From assembly GCA_946894095.1 (NCBI GenBank), contig OX335651.1, forward strand, positions 6,470,501 through 6,534,500: a DNA stretch of 64,000 nucleotides, written 5' to 3'. A program made the translations under genes and the position numbers. Of the stretch, positions 37,101 through 48,989 are shown one piece after another (the stretch's first letter is position 1; each line of letters begins with the position of its first letter). Under the pieces are notes generated by a model. The model was not told where the DNA came from, did no database searches, and saw nothing but the letters and a program-made list of their open reading frames with translations. The stretch is from Incurvaria masculella. Lineage: Eukaryota > Arthropoda > Insecta > Lepidoptera > Incurvariidae.

Positions 37101-40100
37101 TAATTCTACATTTAAAACTAACCCTAGGTGAGTTTGAAGGTCGGTTGGCATAAAACTGCTTAAAAGATTTTTTTTTAAACTTCTTAACTCTGAATGTATG
37201 AAATAAATAAATCTTTAATAAATGAAACCGTTTAGGCTTATGATTCAATGAATCGATGGTAACTTGATTAGAATATTTTATCAATTCAAATTGTTACTGA
37301 GATTGTTCAGGTTTATTTAAACTAATTTAATTTAATTTATTTATACTTATGGTCAACGATGATGAAAGGATGGATGGAGCATAGAAACGAATTCGTGTGG
37401 CGGTAGCGTAGCCACGAGCCAGTCCTAAACGTCCAGCTGTAATTAGTTCGATTATGAATTCGGGACGCGCAACATAAAATGTTCGTTGCACTAAGTAGCG
37501 TCCTATGAAGCTCTTACATGTTCTTAAGTTTTCTTAGATGTCGTTAGAGCTCTAAAACGTCAGCTGCTGTTGCAACGTTGGTTATAAAACTAAAGTAAGA
37601 AATGGATCCGATAGTGTTGGTTGCAATCAGATTTTCGATTGGTTCAATGCAGCCGTTCAATATAAGGATGGTTTTATCATGGCATCTAGTTCCCATGTTT
37701 TGTGCTGCGCCGTATGGGCCAAATGCTATTTCGCTTCGATATTTCGATAGTGTGACCTTCATGTATTGTAGGACATGGTGGCTAGCTCCTATGGATCTGT
37801 TTGTTACATTTGTTTCCACGTTGAAACTAGAAGCTATATAGAGAGCGCTACTGTCGCTACACATTAAATTCATTATTTTTTCTTTTGTTTTGTTTGTTTA
37901 TAAGAGAGACAGCATTGTCACATCTAGTGCGTTTGTTCCTTTATGACATCGAACAAGCAGCGTTGAGCGGAGCATATATCAAGGCGCTCGTAAGTCACAG
38001 GAGCGCCGCAGGCTCGGCACGAGATTCGGCGCAGGATTGCAGCGTGCGCTCAGTGAAAATGACAAAGAGCAACTTGACACGAAGGCATTTATCCGTGGCA
38101 GTGTTCACATATTTTATTTTAGCATTCGGTTTATTGTGATTTTTTATATTTTTTGTTGTTGTATTTGTTTTTGTTGTTGTATTTGTTTTTGTTGTTCATT
38201 GTTTTTAATGTCTAGTTTTTTTCGTTTACTACCTTTGGTCTGTTGTCTGATGTCTTAGAAACAATACAGACATTAAACATAAAAATAATTAAACATTCCA
38301 TAACGCAACGAAGGGTTTTCAATGGATTAACTAAGAAATTAATTCTATTTAAGAATTATTAAAATTGTTCATGACAAGGTAGGGCAGGGCACATCTATTT
38401 TAAGTAGTTCTTATTTATTACGCTTACCATATAAGAAAGCGTTGCTGGTTCAGGCAAAGCCAAGAATATTTGTTAGTCTTAAAAAAAATCATACTCATCA
38501 ATCAATCATATACATAAGAAATGTAATCGCCAAAAGATTTTCCAAACTTAAATGCTTTCATGGTTTGCGTGGTCGATGGTTCGAGCCATAACATATTGGG
38601 TATATAACTCAAGCGGCTTCAACCTTTTGGCCCTCTCTCATATTCTGCAAAATTACAACCCGGCAAACCATAAATGTCGGCTCTTTTGCTACCATACAAC
38701 GGCAGGCTCCCGGCGCAACGCCCGCCACGCGCAAGCCCTGCCACCGACGCGTATCATTTTACAAGTAATTTAGTCAGCGTCATGGCGTTATGCGGACGTA
38801 CGTTCGGGTAAGATATATCACCGAAATATACCGCCGAATTGATCTAGCATATCATAGCTCAATTAAACATAAATCTTAAGCTTTCGCGTTTTTATTGCTT
38901 TCTTACGCGATACTTACGCGATCAATTTTGAAGTAAAAATAAAATTACCTTTTTAAGAATAATGCTTGGACTAGGATCTATCTACAGAATTTTATAAAAA
39001 GCAATCTACGTAAATTCCAAGTTGAAAATTACAATCATACATACTTTTTGTATAAAAATTAACATCTCTCTACTTTGATTAACTTTGTAAAAAACTGTGT
39101 TTTAAACCTATTGCCACAGACGATTATTGTAAATATAACTGGTACAAAAAACATATTTCCATCATATAATGGAATTTTATTGAATGATTTGGATTTTAAA
39201 ACAAAGTCTTTGTTATGATTTCTAAGAACTCTGGTTTAATCTTACACACACTGTGACTTCTGTTGTCTGTACACTAATAAAACGAAAACACCATGTCTTT
39301 TGATATAAGATCTAGTGAGTCGTGTCTTTTCACTCACTGATTTTGTGCCTCACTAGTGCAGCGGCCGGAGGCCGTTAGGAGGCTTATGATGTATGCGTTT
39401 GCTTCGTCTATCATTTATTTATGTGACGCCTGGAGGCTTCCGCCTGACACTTGTGACAGTGTGGGTAATGGATTAATCCTTGTCCGGGAACTGTCTGATG
39501 GGCACGCCGACGGTGACTCGTGACGTGGATGGAGATCTTTATGGGGTTCTATTTGAGCGAATAAATTATGATTTGACATATGAGTATATGTGTCAAAGTT
39601 TCTCAGGCAATATTGATACGAAAATCGGAATCATAATAGTAACTTCAACTAACTCTCTGGGATTCCAACCTAGTGGTTTAAAATAGTTAATTCAGGTATT
39701 TGTTTGCCAATCATCTGATCGCTGATAACATATATGACCTTCCAAAAAAATCTATTCCCCAACGTTTACTAAATGTGTCAGTGATGACATATTAAGGAAG
39801 TGTATCGGGAGACAATGTGACCGTTTTCCAATTTTCATCACACGACTGACCAAAAGAAGGGTTAAACTTGATATATTGAAATCAATGTAACAAGAAAAAG
39901 ATGTTCATTTTGACCTAAGGATTCATTTGCATTCATCTTGTCGATAGATTCGTGAAAGAGAATTTCTGATATGAATAAAAATAAAATTAAACTAAATTGA
40001 TATGACCACTACAAATCATATCACATTGTTAGCAAACCAAATTATTATGAATATCAAAATATACTAAAGGAAGACCAAACCATTTACAAAAGACAATTTC

Positions 40101-40423
40101 ACAAAGATGCAATTCAAAATATATGACAGAACTTGTAATTAATCAGAGTTAAAACGATTCCCTGGTGAATTCACGTTTTTGTTATCGCCCAGATCTCCGG
40201 CATTAATCAAAATTAGACCTTCAGATTTGCTACGTCACTCCGAGTAATAATGTTTTTAAAAAATTTGAAAATAATACGATGTAATTTTTCATGATTCCCC
40301 GTTGGATTATGCTTATTGTGGTTGGCTTGGGGTGGGCAATGTACAGGGTGGGGTCGTCTCGATTATATTTAACTAAATTTGATGCAACGAACAATTCTTG
40401 CTTTATTTGACTGGACGACGTTT
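37101..40423. other. Gene-free stretch
   Basis: Includes a 109-codon minus frame (37544-37873) with no recognisable family and a TTGTTGTATTTGTTT microsatellite (38150-38205). A C/G-richer patch is at 38650-38755. Nothing else is supported. Confidence 0.45.
38150..38205 (+). repeat. TTGTTGTATTTGTTT minisatellite
   Basis: Two and a half copies of an 18-bp T/G-rich unit. Confidence 0.8.
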
Positions 40424-40798
40424 TTTTTTATGTGACTGGACATGGATGGCTAATACCACACCTTCTGTCATGGTATTAGCCCAACACACCACATGGGAGC
40501 TAGGTGCCATGCCAGGACCTTCCTTATATTGCACGGCTACATTGAACTGGATGGAAAACACGGACAATTTTCATTGCCGCTTCGACCATCGTTCATCCAA
40601 TGCGATGGTACCAACCCGGGCGGGATTAACCCTACCACCTAGTAAGTAAGGAAGGGGACCTACAGTTTAACGTGGAATCCGAACCACGGCCAGCGTCTCT
40701 CAACGGTCGAATGGTCACCCATCCAAGACCAGACGTTACTTAACTTCGGAGAGCGATCGCCGAAGTGTAGCGCCACTGGGCTATTGAGGCTGACAATA
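40424..40798 (-). mobile_element. SINE family S with a 5S rRNA-derived head
   Basis: Tail and body match the family: TGTGACTGGACATGGATGGC, ATGCCAGGACCTTCCTTATA, ACATTGAACTGGATGGAAAA, CGGGCGGGATTAACCCTACC. The head, read on the minus strand (40795-40705), has TAGCCCAGTGGCGC, then CCGAAGTTAAGTAACGTC and CTTGGATGGGTGACC. The last two match the A-box/intermediate and C-box parts of 5S rRNA genes. Other copies have a tRNA head. Confidence 0.8.
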
Positions 40799-40804
40799 CA
40801 ATCG

Positions 40805-41040
40805 TTTTTTTTATGTAAATTGTCATGTCCACACCTACTTTCATATTTGCGCTACATAGCAAATATGAACTAGGTGCCATGCCAGGACCTTCCTTATATT
40901 GCACGGCTATGCATTAAGCTGAATGCATTGCCGCTTTGACTATCGTTCATTCAATGCGAACGTAAAAACCCTTACATCTAGTAAGAAAGTGAGAGGTCTT
41001 ACAGTTATACGTGGAATCTGAACAACGAACGAATTAGTGG
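40805..41040 (-). mobile_element. SINE family S, partial, adjacent copy
   Basis: Inverted tail TTTTTTTTATGTAAATTGTC and body GTGCCATGCCAGGACCTTCC, CGCTTTGACTATCGTTCATT. It abuts the head of the previous copy in the same orientation. Confidence 0.7.
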
Positions 41041-41689
41041 TCACATACTTTCAAAATATTTTTATTATTTAATGTTCATACTATGTAATCCGTGATATAT
41101 TACGATATAGTGTATGCTTCAAATGCTTAATTCAAACGTGTAATTTGTAGAAATCTACGTGCAAAACGATTAAGTGATACGCGAAGCTAAGCTTAAAGAT
41201 GAAGTTGCCCAACCAGTTACCAAAGGGTCTCCGTTTATACTTATTCAATAATTCCTGAACTCAATTACTCATGGGGATACGTTTTATGCTTGGAAACGTT
41301 GTCGTTATCCTCTGCCGCCTATTTCGGTATTAAAAAATATTATAACTGGTAGTAATGCAGTGGGCATTAACTGCTCAAGTAATCGCTCACTCAATACAAA
41401 CTCAAGCAGGCCAGAACACAATCGAAGTTTCGGGTCACCCTGTAATGTGAAGGAGTAGGTTGGTTGGTGAAAGGGGAAAGACGATTGGTTGCGTCTCACG
41501 CCGAGCCCAGCGGGATGACTGGTGCGCTGCACTCGGCCGCAGAACTTCATTATCGCTCGTGAATGACGACAAAAGACCATGTGCATAACACGAACGTCAG
41601 TAGCGACATGGACGCTCCCATATATTGTACGGGGGATATTAAACTGTTTTGGTCTCTAGCTACTTCTTAGCTCTATCGCCGAATGTTTT

Positions 41690-42050
41690 TTTTTTTGTGA
41701 TTGGACATGGACTGATGTTGGCACAACGCCGGTATGAGTCCTATGATTCCAGTAGGAGTTTCTATACCAGGACCTTGCCATTTATAAGCGCTGCTGCCTT
41801 CATAGAAAAGGCCATCCAAAATTTGTAATTCCATGCGATGGTATCAATGAAGACGGATTTAACCCTATTGCATAGCTGGTGAAAAAGATTAACAGTTTTA
41901 ACTGGATTCCGAACCAGGCAATCACATTCATGTTGCAATGAACTTATCCAGCCCAGGAAGAAAAATAAAGAGCCCGCATGAACGAGCCGGAGAAAGAACT
42001 CATGATCTCTGGCATAAGAAATAAAGGATTAGCGCTCATGAGAAATAAGC
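41690..42050 (-). mobile_element. SINE family S, degraded
   Basis: Tail TTTTTGTGATTGGACATGG, body ATACCAGGACCTTGCCATTT, and an inverted head remnant AAAGAACTCATGATCTCTGG near 41975. Confidence 0.55.
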
Positions 42051-42441
42051 TACGTGCGAATGTGTGCTAAGTACGCTGTGTTCTTGGAATTGCAAGCAAG
42101 AAAAACAATAAGTACAAGAAACATCACCACTGTTGGTTTTAATTATCGCGACATAAAATCCTCCCAGCATGACGAAATTCTAGGGAAAACAACGAAAAGA
42201 GTTAAATAAATATCGAAGACAAGGTATAAAATGCACATAAAACGCCAAGAAAAATGTGGTAACATGGAATTATGTTTGAGATTTTAAACAAATAATGAAA
42301 TAAGAAATAGAAGAATTGGCGAATGAATAATGTTCAAGTTTGTTCATTCATTTTAGCGTTAGCTTCGAAGTACTCTAAATAATGAGATCCCCCATATAAT
42401 TGAGTTCGTAATGACAGGATCGTTTACTGCGCCGCTACTAT

Positions 42442-43022
42442 TAGTACGAGAGCGGACCGTAGTCAACCCTACGTCATCGAGTAACAACATGGGACCCATT
42501 TGTGGTTGTGCGGATTAGAATAGGCTTCCTAAAAATACTAGGTTGCCTGACCCAAACCTGGAACGTTTTGTGCAGTAGGTAATATTAAATCACTTTTTTG
42601 GTAGAATTTAACGTCATCGAGTAACAACATGAGACCTAGCACAATCGGTAAAGGTCATCAAGAAAAGCTAAAAAAAAGTAGGTTGGCTCGTCCTACCCTG
42701 GCACGTTCTGAGGTTGGCCGGTTTTAAAATGTCGAAAAATAAAAAAAAATACGTCATCGAGTAACAAGATGACAATACCACCATTCGATAGTCCTATGAA
42801 CATACTTCATAAAAAAATTAGGTTGGCTGCCCTCAGCCTGGCAGGTTTCCTACGCGGCCATGTTGAACGTCGGATGCGCCCAGTTCTTATATTCATCAAT
42901 TGTTAAATTAATATAATATAACAGTTTTGTGATATGTATATCTATAAACCGGTGATGTTTTTATTGATCTGAACTCACGTTGGATAGGTAAAAAAAAAAC
43001 AAAATGAAATATTTGTGATATA
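42442..43022 (+). repeat. Left terminal inverted repeat with three 140-bp subrepeats
   Basis: ACGTCATCGAGTAACAA(C/G)ATG occurs at 42471, 42611 and 42751, exactly 140 bp apart. Each unit also has a TAGGTTG(C/G)CT block and a CCTGGCACGTT-like block about 70-90 bp later. Between them the units diverge strongly. Outermost sequence TAGTACGAGAGCGGACCGT. Confidence 0.85.
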
Positions 43023-43119
43023 TTGATAGTTTGCGTGCAATGGTTGCAAAAAAAATCATTTCAACAAATATTTTTCTTCTGTCGCTCAAGATACAACTAA
43101 ATACATCCAATAAATTGTA

Positions 43120-43990
43120 AATCTCGCATTAGAGCAACTCAAAATATTTTTACCACGCAATAAGAAGTCTGTCACTTTTGAATCTGTTAAAGTCCATATG
43201 GGGCAGTATTATAGAACCTCTTAGAATTGTATTTAATATGGCACATTTCCAAACTTATTAAAAATTACTAGGGTAATACCATTGCTTAAAAAGGGATCTC
43301 ATAATGATGTTGAAAATTATCGGCCTGTGTCCTTACATTCACAGTGTTATTAATTATAATCAATTCGGATTTCGTAAGTGTAGGTCAACAGGAGATGCCA
43401 TTGCCTTGATGTTAATATCTATTTTAACTTCTCTAGTTAAATCTATGAGCACCTACGGCATTTTCTGTGATGTATCAAAAGCTTTTGACTGTGTAGATCA
43501 CAAAATACTTCCAGGAAAACTAGAACACTTATGGTGTTAGGGAAAATAAATGAGGTATTTGTAAATTATATATATTAAATAGACAACAAAATTGTGAAGT
43601 AAACGGTACTAAGTCTGATGTAGAATCAATCACTATGGGTATACCGCAGGGTTCAGTTCTAAGACCGTGGTTTCATATGTTGTTATAAATGATATTTCAA
43701 GCTGCATCGCAACAGATAATGATATGATTTTATGTGCGGATGACAAATCATGAATTTAAAAAAATCGTATATCAGAACTACGGGAGTCCTTTATACAAGC
43801 TATGAACTCACTTAAATTATGGTGTGAAGCCAATAACCTACTTTTAAATGACAGTAAAACGAGTTTAATGCACTGGGGACCCAAATACGTAATGTGAATT
43901 GTGATGTATTAAATACGGCAAATGATCTATCTTCAGCTATAACTAAAGAAATAACCTTACTTGTGATACTTTTGGGGTTACCGTTGTCGT
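43120..43990 (+). pseudogene. Decayed non-LTR retrotransposon reverse transcriptase
   Basis: Readable pieces in shifting frames: RVIPLLKKGSHNDVENYRPV, then NQFGFRKCRSTGDAIALML, CDVSKAFDCVDHKIL, GIPQGSVL and the catalytic remnant CADDKS. Residues between NYRPV and NQFGFR are shortened, showing an internal deletion. Stops and frameshifts follow 43540. Jockey/CR1-like group by motif; not functional. Confidence 0.8.
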
Positions 43991-44179
43991 TAAATATATT
44001 TGAAAATTAATATGGCTTTTCACGCGGCGGGAGGAGACATTCGCCGACGTATCGAGCTGATCGTTCAGTTGTCAAGGAGGTTGTCCGCCACGTTCATACG
44101 CAGCAGACGACTGACAACTAGGCTCGCCGTGGTCGTAAGTCATAGGTGTGGGTCGAGGTGGTAGCGGAAATGCGGTGAT

Positions 44180-45087
44180 AGTGCTTCTACGGTCTTCCTA
44201 AAATTCACAAAGACGGGAACCCCCTTAGACCAATAGTCAGCCAGATAAATGCTCCTACCTACCTCCTCGCTAAACATGTCGCCTCAATATTTCAACCCCT
44301 GTCTGGCAAGACGTCGTCCTACGTTAAAGATTCGGCCCATTTTGTGGAATTGTTGTCTACAGTGAAGTTGGCATGCATGGATCTATTAGTGAGCTTTGAC
44401 GTCGAGTCGCTGTATACACACGTACCAGTCCAAGAGTCCCTCGACATCATCAGAAACTTAGTCATCAGCAACGACATCGACACTGAGTGCGTCAAGCTCC
44501 TGCCATATTGTCTCACTACGACATACTTTCTGTGGCAAGGACAATACTACATCCAGCGAGAAGGTGTAGCAATGGGATCACCAGTGACACCAGTGGTGGC
44601 AAACCTTTTCATGGAACCGCTGGAACACCGCACATTGCAAACTTCACCTCTTAAGTCAATGTTTTAGGTACGGTACGTGGATGACGTGATTTCAATCTGG
44701 TCACATGGTCGCCAATCACTCGACGCTTTCATCTCTCATCTTAATTAGGTTCACACAAATTTAAAATATACAGTAGATTGTGAGAAGGTAGGCACTTTGG
44801 CGTTCTTAGAAGTACTTTTTGCTCGACGATTGGATGGAATCCTAAGCCACACAGTGTACCGCAAGCCGACACACACAAATCGTTGTCTACAAGCTACTTC
44901 GCATCATGCTCATTTTGGTGCATTTGTGTGGGTGCATTTGGAATCGGTCGCAAGAGCATTGAGACTCAGAGCACAGCGGTTGTGTGACAAGTGTGTCACA
45001 CAACCGCTGTGCTCTGTGTGTGTGTGAATATCTTCACCGAAATGGACCCTGTGCTTCGAGAACATGGGTACAATTTTCGCAATGTCG
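44180..45087 (+). pseudogene. Penelope-like element reverse transcriptase, disrupted
   Basis: Motifs in order: YGLPKIHKDGNPLRPIVS, LVSFDVESLYTHVPV, REGVAMGSPVTPVVANLFME, RYVDDVISIW, LAFLEVLFARR, HTVYRKPTHTNRCLQATSHH. After a palindrome, TEMDPVLREHGYNFRNV follows in another frame. These are hallmarks of Penelope-like RTs, including the YVDD box. In-frame stops occur after KSMF and at HLN-stop. The GIY-YIG endonuclease domain expected downstream is absent; RTE-type sequence begins instead. Confidence 0.85.
44968..45015. repeat. 21-bp perfect palindrome with 6-nt loop
   Basis: The arm AGAGCACAGCGGTTGTGTGA plus C is followed by AAGTGT and then its exact reverse complement. The left arm continues the Penelope frame (RAQRLCD). 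The right arm is a local inverted copy that breaks the frame. Confidence 0.9.
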
Positions 45088-45677
45088 GTCAGTCAGTCAG
45101 CGTGTTTGCATCCACTGCTGGACATACGCCTCTCCAATCCTTCTCCAGTCCTCCCGGCCCTCAGCGGTACGGAAGCACTGCTTTCCGCCGACGCACTTGT
45201 CTCATCTTCCCACCTGGCGAGTGGTCTTCCCACACTCCGTTTGCCTGTTCACGGCCGCCAGTGTAGGACACGGTAACTCCAACGGTCGTCGTCTCTTCGG
45301 CTGACGTGACCAGCCCACTGCTATTTGAGCTTAGCCACGCGGTGTCCAATATCGACTACTTTGGTACGTCGGCGGATTGCCTCTTTACGTACCATATCCC
45401 GTAGCGATATTCCCAGCATTGCACGCTCCATTGCTCGCTGGGCAACTTTTAACCTTTGGACAACGGCGACCGTCAGAGTCCACGTTTCACACCCGTACGT
45501 CATGTCATAACCGGGAGGACGCACTGGTCATATGTTCGGGTCTTTAAATTTCTACGGAAGGTCAGACCTTAGAGCGAATTTAAGCTTTCCGAAGGCAGCC
45601 CAACCCAGTTGAATCCGTCGCTCAACCTCCAAAGACAGTCCTTGTATACGAAGCCGCAGGATTTGACCGAGATATAC

Positions 45678-47719
45678 TTGTATTTATTTATTTGTATTTA
45701 TTTATTTATTTATTTATTTGACAAATACATACATTTTACATAACAGGAAACCAAGGCGTAAAATGTAGCAAACTTAATTTCAATATGGAAGAAAAAAAAA
45801 ACAGACATTTAATTAACTATGGATGAGTTAACTTTCAAATAGCCTTCCAAAAATGTCGTGCACACTCTCTCAAACGTCCTTCTCAGATTTACAAACACAT
45901 CACATTCAGGTGTTGACAGATGCATCGCATTGAACAGCCTCAGGACGAGACATATGGGCGACCAGTAGTGAGAGCGGGTGCGCGTCACGATCTCGGCAAA
46001 CAAACGTGCGTTCCGCCGTCGAGCGTAACCATCAGGCACGTTCAGTGCTAGTACCAGCTGTAGTAAAGCTTGCGAATCAACTTTCCCAATCAGAATTTTG
46101 AAACCAAACAGCATTAATGCCCGGGATCTCCGAAGTTCAAGTGAGTTGAAGCCCAGAATCCCGAGTAAAAATGCTGTTGGGTACATATAAGGGTAATACC
46201 CGTTTATCTGAGTATATAAAAATCTCAGGAACCTTTTTTGAATTTTCTCCAGCATGAGAATATAGTGATCCTCATGTGGAGACCAGACAATTGCCCCCGC
46301 TTCTAGCTTAGATCTGACAAGCGTATTAAACAATAATTTTAGTGCGATCGGATCCTTAAACTCTTTGGCATTTCGCAGTACGAAACCCAGCTTGCCAAAT
46401 GAGGCTTTTGTTAATGCTCGTATGTGAGGATTGAAGGTGAGGTGTGCATCAAAAACAACACCGAGGTCTTTAACTTCTGTCGCCCTGGGAATTCCTTTAG
46501 CACCCAGGCGGTAGTCGTGCATCAGTGGTGTGAGTGAGCGAGTGTATGATGCTACTATACACTTTTCAGGATTAAAAGCTAGTTTGTTTGTGATGCTCCA
46601 CTGATACACTACATCAAGAGTACGTTGAATAACCTCGCAATCAGCTTCATCCTTAATACGTAAGAATAGCTTCAAATCATCAGCATATAGAAGACAGGAC
46701 ACCAAGCTTGTCAACCCTACAATGTCATCAATCATTATATTAAAGAGGAGACTAGACAGGACTGAACCCTGACTTACTCCTGATCGGGTATTATAAGGTT
46801 CAGATTCGTAGCACCCGTACCTTACATACTGGCGCCGATCTCGTAGGTATTCAGCGAATAATACTAGAAGCTTAGGTGTGAAACCTGCCGTACTGAGTTT
46901 ATGGAGTAGAATATCGTTATCAACTCTGTCGAATGCTTTTCGGAAGTCCAAGTACACCACATCTACTTGTGTATTTTTGTCCAGACTCTCAGAAATATAA
47001 TGACTGATGACTAGCAAGTTTGATTCGACAGAGCGCTTTCGTGTAAATCCATGCTGTTCCTGTGACATGTAGGGTGCAGTGCCCTCATAAATGTAACTGT
47101 GTAAAATCGATTCAAAAATCTTGGCAGCAGCTGAGAGCACTGCTACCGGTCTATAGTTCTCCGCATTTGATTTGTCGCTACCCTTAGGTATCGGAGTTAC
47201 TCGTGTCACTTTCCATTGCTGTGGATATACACCCGACTCGAGAGCTAGGTTGAATATATGGAGGAGAGGAACACTTACAAAATCGGAAGATCCTTTCAAC
47301 ACATAGCCAGGAATACCATCAGGACCTATCGCACTACGTGACTTGAGTTGTCTGAGAGCGAGACAGACATCCGCACTCGTGATAGTAGCTATATTGACAT
47401 AGCGACTACCGCCCGCGTCTCCACCCGCACCCGTCCCTGCCCGCTGCGCGACAACCGGGTCCAGTATTGGAATGTTCGGTAAGAATACGGATTGAAAGAA
47501 ATTTGCAAAGGCTTGAGCGGCAGCCGGACCTCGGTGAGGTACGCCCTGCTGAGATATACACGGTTCAAAACCACCTTTAGAATGTAAGCTACGCACATAC
47601 CCCCAGAATGTCTGTGAGTTTTTTTGAAGCTTTAATTCTGCAGATCTAGTGTACTCTGTACGTAACATAGCCATTTTAACTTTTATTTGACCTCGCAAAG
47701 CACTAAAATTTTCGTAAAA
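45678..47719 (-). mobile_element. 5'-truncated jockey-type non-LTR retrotransposon
   Basis: Interrupts the RTE fragment between GTACGT (47720) and CTCGGTC (about 45671). The 3' end carries an (AAATAAAT)n tail (45682-45720). The 5' end begins inside the coding frame, so the endonuclease part is missing, as expected for target-primed reverse transcription. Target duplications could not be read reliably. Confidence 0.85.
45809..47698 (-). CDS. Reverse transcriptase of jockey-type LINE, 629 codons open
   Basis: RNA-dependent DNA polymerase of a non-LTR retrotransposon. The frame has no internal stop. Motifs by residue (counted from the first listed codon): GPDGIPGYVL 125-134, NYRPVAVLS 181-189, EQHGFTRKRSVE 214-225, VVYLDFRKAFDRVD 247-260, SGVSQGSVLSSLLF 306-319, and catalytic YADD 338-341. 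A thumb/connection region follows to residue 629. The listed first codon is TTG; the frame is open upstream to the truncation, so no true start exists. With catalytic residues kept and no stop, it looks far younger than the retroelements around it, but cannot move alone without an endonuclease. Confidence 0.92.
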   Translation of the reverse strand: MRGQIKVKMAMLRTEYTRSAELKLQKNSQTFWGYVRSLHSKGGFEPCISQQGVPHRGPAAAQAFANFFQSVFLPNIPILDPVVAQRAGTGAGGDAGGSRYVNIATITSADVCLALRQLKSRSAIGPDGIPGYVLKGSSDFVSVPLLHIFNLALESGVYPQQWKVTRVTPIPKGSDKSNAENYRPVAVLSAAAKIFESILHSYIYEGTAPYMSQEQHGFTRKRSVESNLLVISHYISESLDKNTQVDVVYLDFRKAFDRVDNDILLHKLSTAGFTPKLLVLFAEYLRDRRQYVRYGCYESEPYNTRSGVSQGSVLSSLLFNIMIDDIVGLTSLVSCLLYADDLKLFLRIKDEADCEVIQRTLDVVYQWSITNKLAFNPEKCIVASYTRSLTPLMHDYRLGAKGIPRATEVKDLGVVFDAHLTFNPHIRALTKASFGKLGFVLRNAKEFKDPIALKLLFNTLVRSKLEAGAIVWSPHEDHYILMLEKIQKRFLRFLYTQINGYYPYMYPTAFLLGILGFNSLELRRSRALMLFGFKILIGKVDSQALLQLVLALNVPDGYARRRNARLFAEIVTRTRSHYWSPICLVLRLFNAMHLSTPECDVFVNLRRTFERVCTTFLEGYLKVNSSIVN

Positions 47720-48047
47720 ACGTACTCTTCAACCTGTTCGATCACTTCTACGTCGATAACGATTTGTCCTCCCGTCATACCCTCAGTCGCCATGACCATG
47801 GGTTTATCCCGGTTCATCTTCAGACCTACCTTTATCGATGCTTTATAAAGGTCTTCCAGCATGGTTTAAAGCTGAACTCGGGAATTTTACAGAAGAACAA
47901 TGTGATCGGCGTAGCGAAGATGACTGAGGAAAATATTCACTAACGTTGATACCCATGTTTTCCCATTCAAGCGTCTTGAACACATATTCCGATGCGTTTG
48001 TGATGAGGTTGGGTTAGAAAATGTGGGTGAGAAAGTAACGTAAATAT

Positions 48048-48984
48048 AAGATATAAAAACAGACTAAATGGAATTATCGATAACTCTGTATCACGATTAT
48101 TTGAAACCGATTACGGAGTACCTCAAGGCTCAATCATGGCACCATTGCTGTTTATTATTTTTATTAATGACATTGCAAAAGACGCTATGCTAGTACTTCT
48201 CGCGAAAACCATAGTAATTTACGCTGACGACGCAAATGTAATTGTTACTGATAAAAGTATTGAAACACTCCTTACAAAAACAACAAAAATAATTGAGGAG
48301 TTGGGTAAATGGTTCGCAGCAAATGGGTTAATGTTAAATAGTGCTTAAACACACTGTGTACATTTTAAGATGAAAAATATTAAACATGAAGTGAATGATG
48401 AGATGTTTATCGAATATAACGGTGAAGTCATAACGTTTGCAACATCTACTATATTCTTAGGCTTCAAGTTGGATCAAAAGTTACGATGGGACAAACACAT
48501 TCAACATGTTTGTGATAAATTAACAAAAGCTTGTTATTGCCTCAGAACCCTGTCTAAATGCTGTGACTTGAATACCCTGAAGAGTGCCTACTTCGGTTAT
48601 TTATACTCTGTCATGACCTATGGCATTGAGTTCTGGGGTTCTTCACTGGAAGCGGTTTCAGTATTTAGACTACAAAAGAAAGCAATTCGGATAATTACAC
48701 ACTCTAAATGGGACGCACTTGTTTGCACGCCTTTGTTTAAAAACCTAAAATTGCATACTATGTATGATGTGTACGTACAAAGAACTATTTTTTATGTGAG
48801 AAATTATCCGGAATCATATAATAATTTTAAACACGGATATTCGACGAGAAATAAAAATGTGATCCAGCCAGCTGAAAAATGGGCTGTCGAAAACTCCCTC
48901 CTGAGGTGTAGAATCGACCACCGCTACATCGAGGTACTCCGAAATCTGTATCGGTCCGCGACGATGACTGTGAGGCTTCATTAA
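48048..48984 (+). pseudogene. Non-LTR retrotransposon RT and C-terminal region, two-frame remnant
   Basis: The first part reads GVPQGSIMAPLLFIIFINDI, TIVIYADDANVIVTD and ELGKWFAANGLMLNSA, then a stop. The frame resumes with KMKNIKHEVNDEMFIEYNGE and STIFLGFKLDQKLRWDKHIQ and runs to residue 204 (RSATMTVRLH). The YADD box is intact but the N-terminal half of the RT is missing. CR1/jockey-like by motif. Confidence 0.8.
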
Positions 48985-48989
48985 AATAC

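Larger units (their letters stand above)
45088..48010 (-). pseudogene. RTE-type LINE fragment, minus strand, split by a jockey-type insertion
   Basis: The C-terminal part lies at 45088-45677 and the more N-terminal part at 47720-48010, colinear with the plus copy at 48990-49725. The minus-strand frame includes GISLRDMVRKEAIRRRTKVV, DIGHRVAKLKW-type sequence and LSHLRYADHIVLL. The 3' end has short TGAC repeats (near 45088-45098). The palm motif reads YADH instead of YADD and a stop follows, so it is dead. Confidence 0.8.

Noticed and set aside
37544..37873. 109-codon minus-strand frame
   Set aside because: No family recognised; an 80-codon plus frame overlaps it and nothing favours either.
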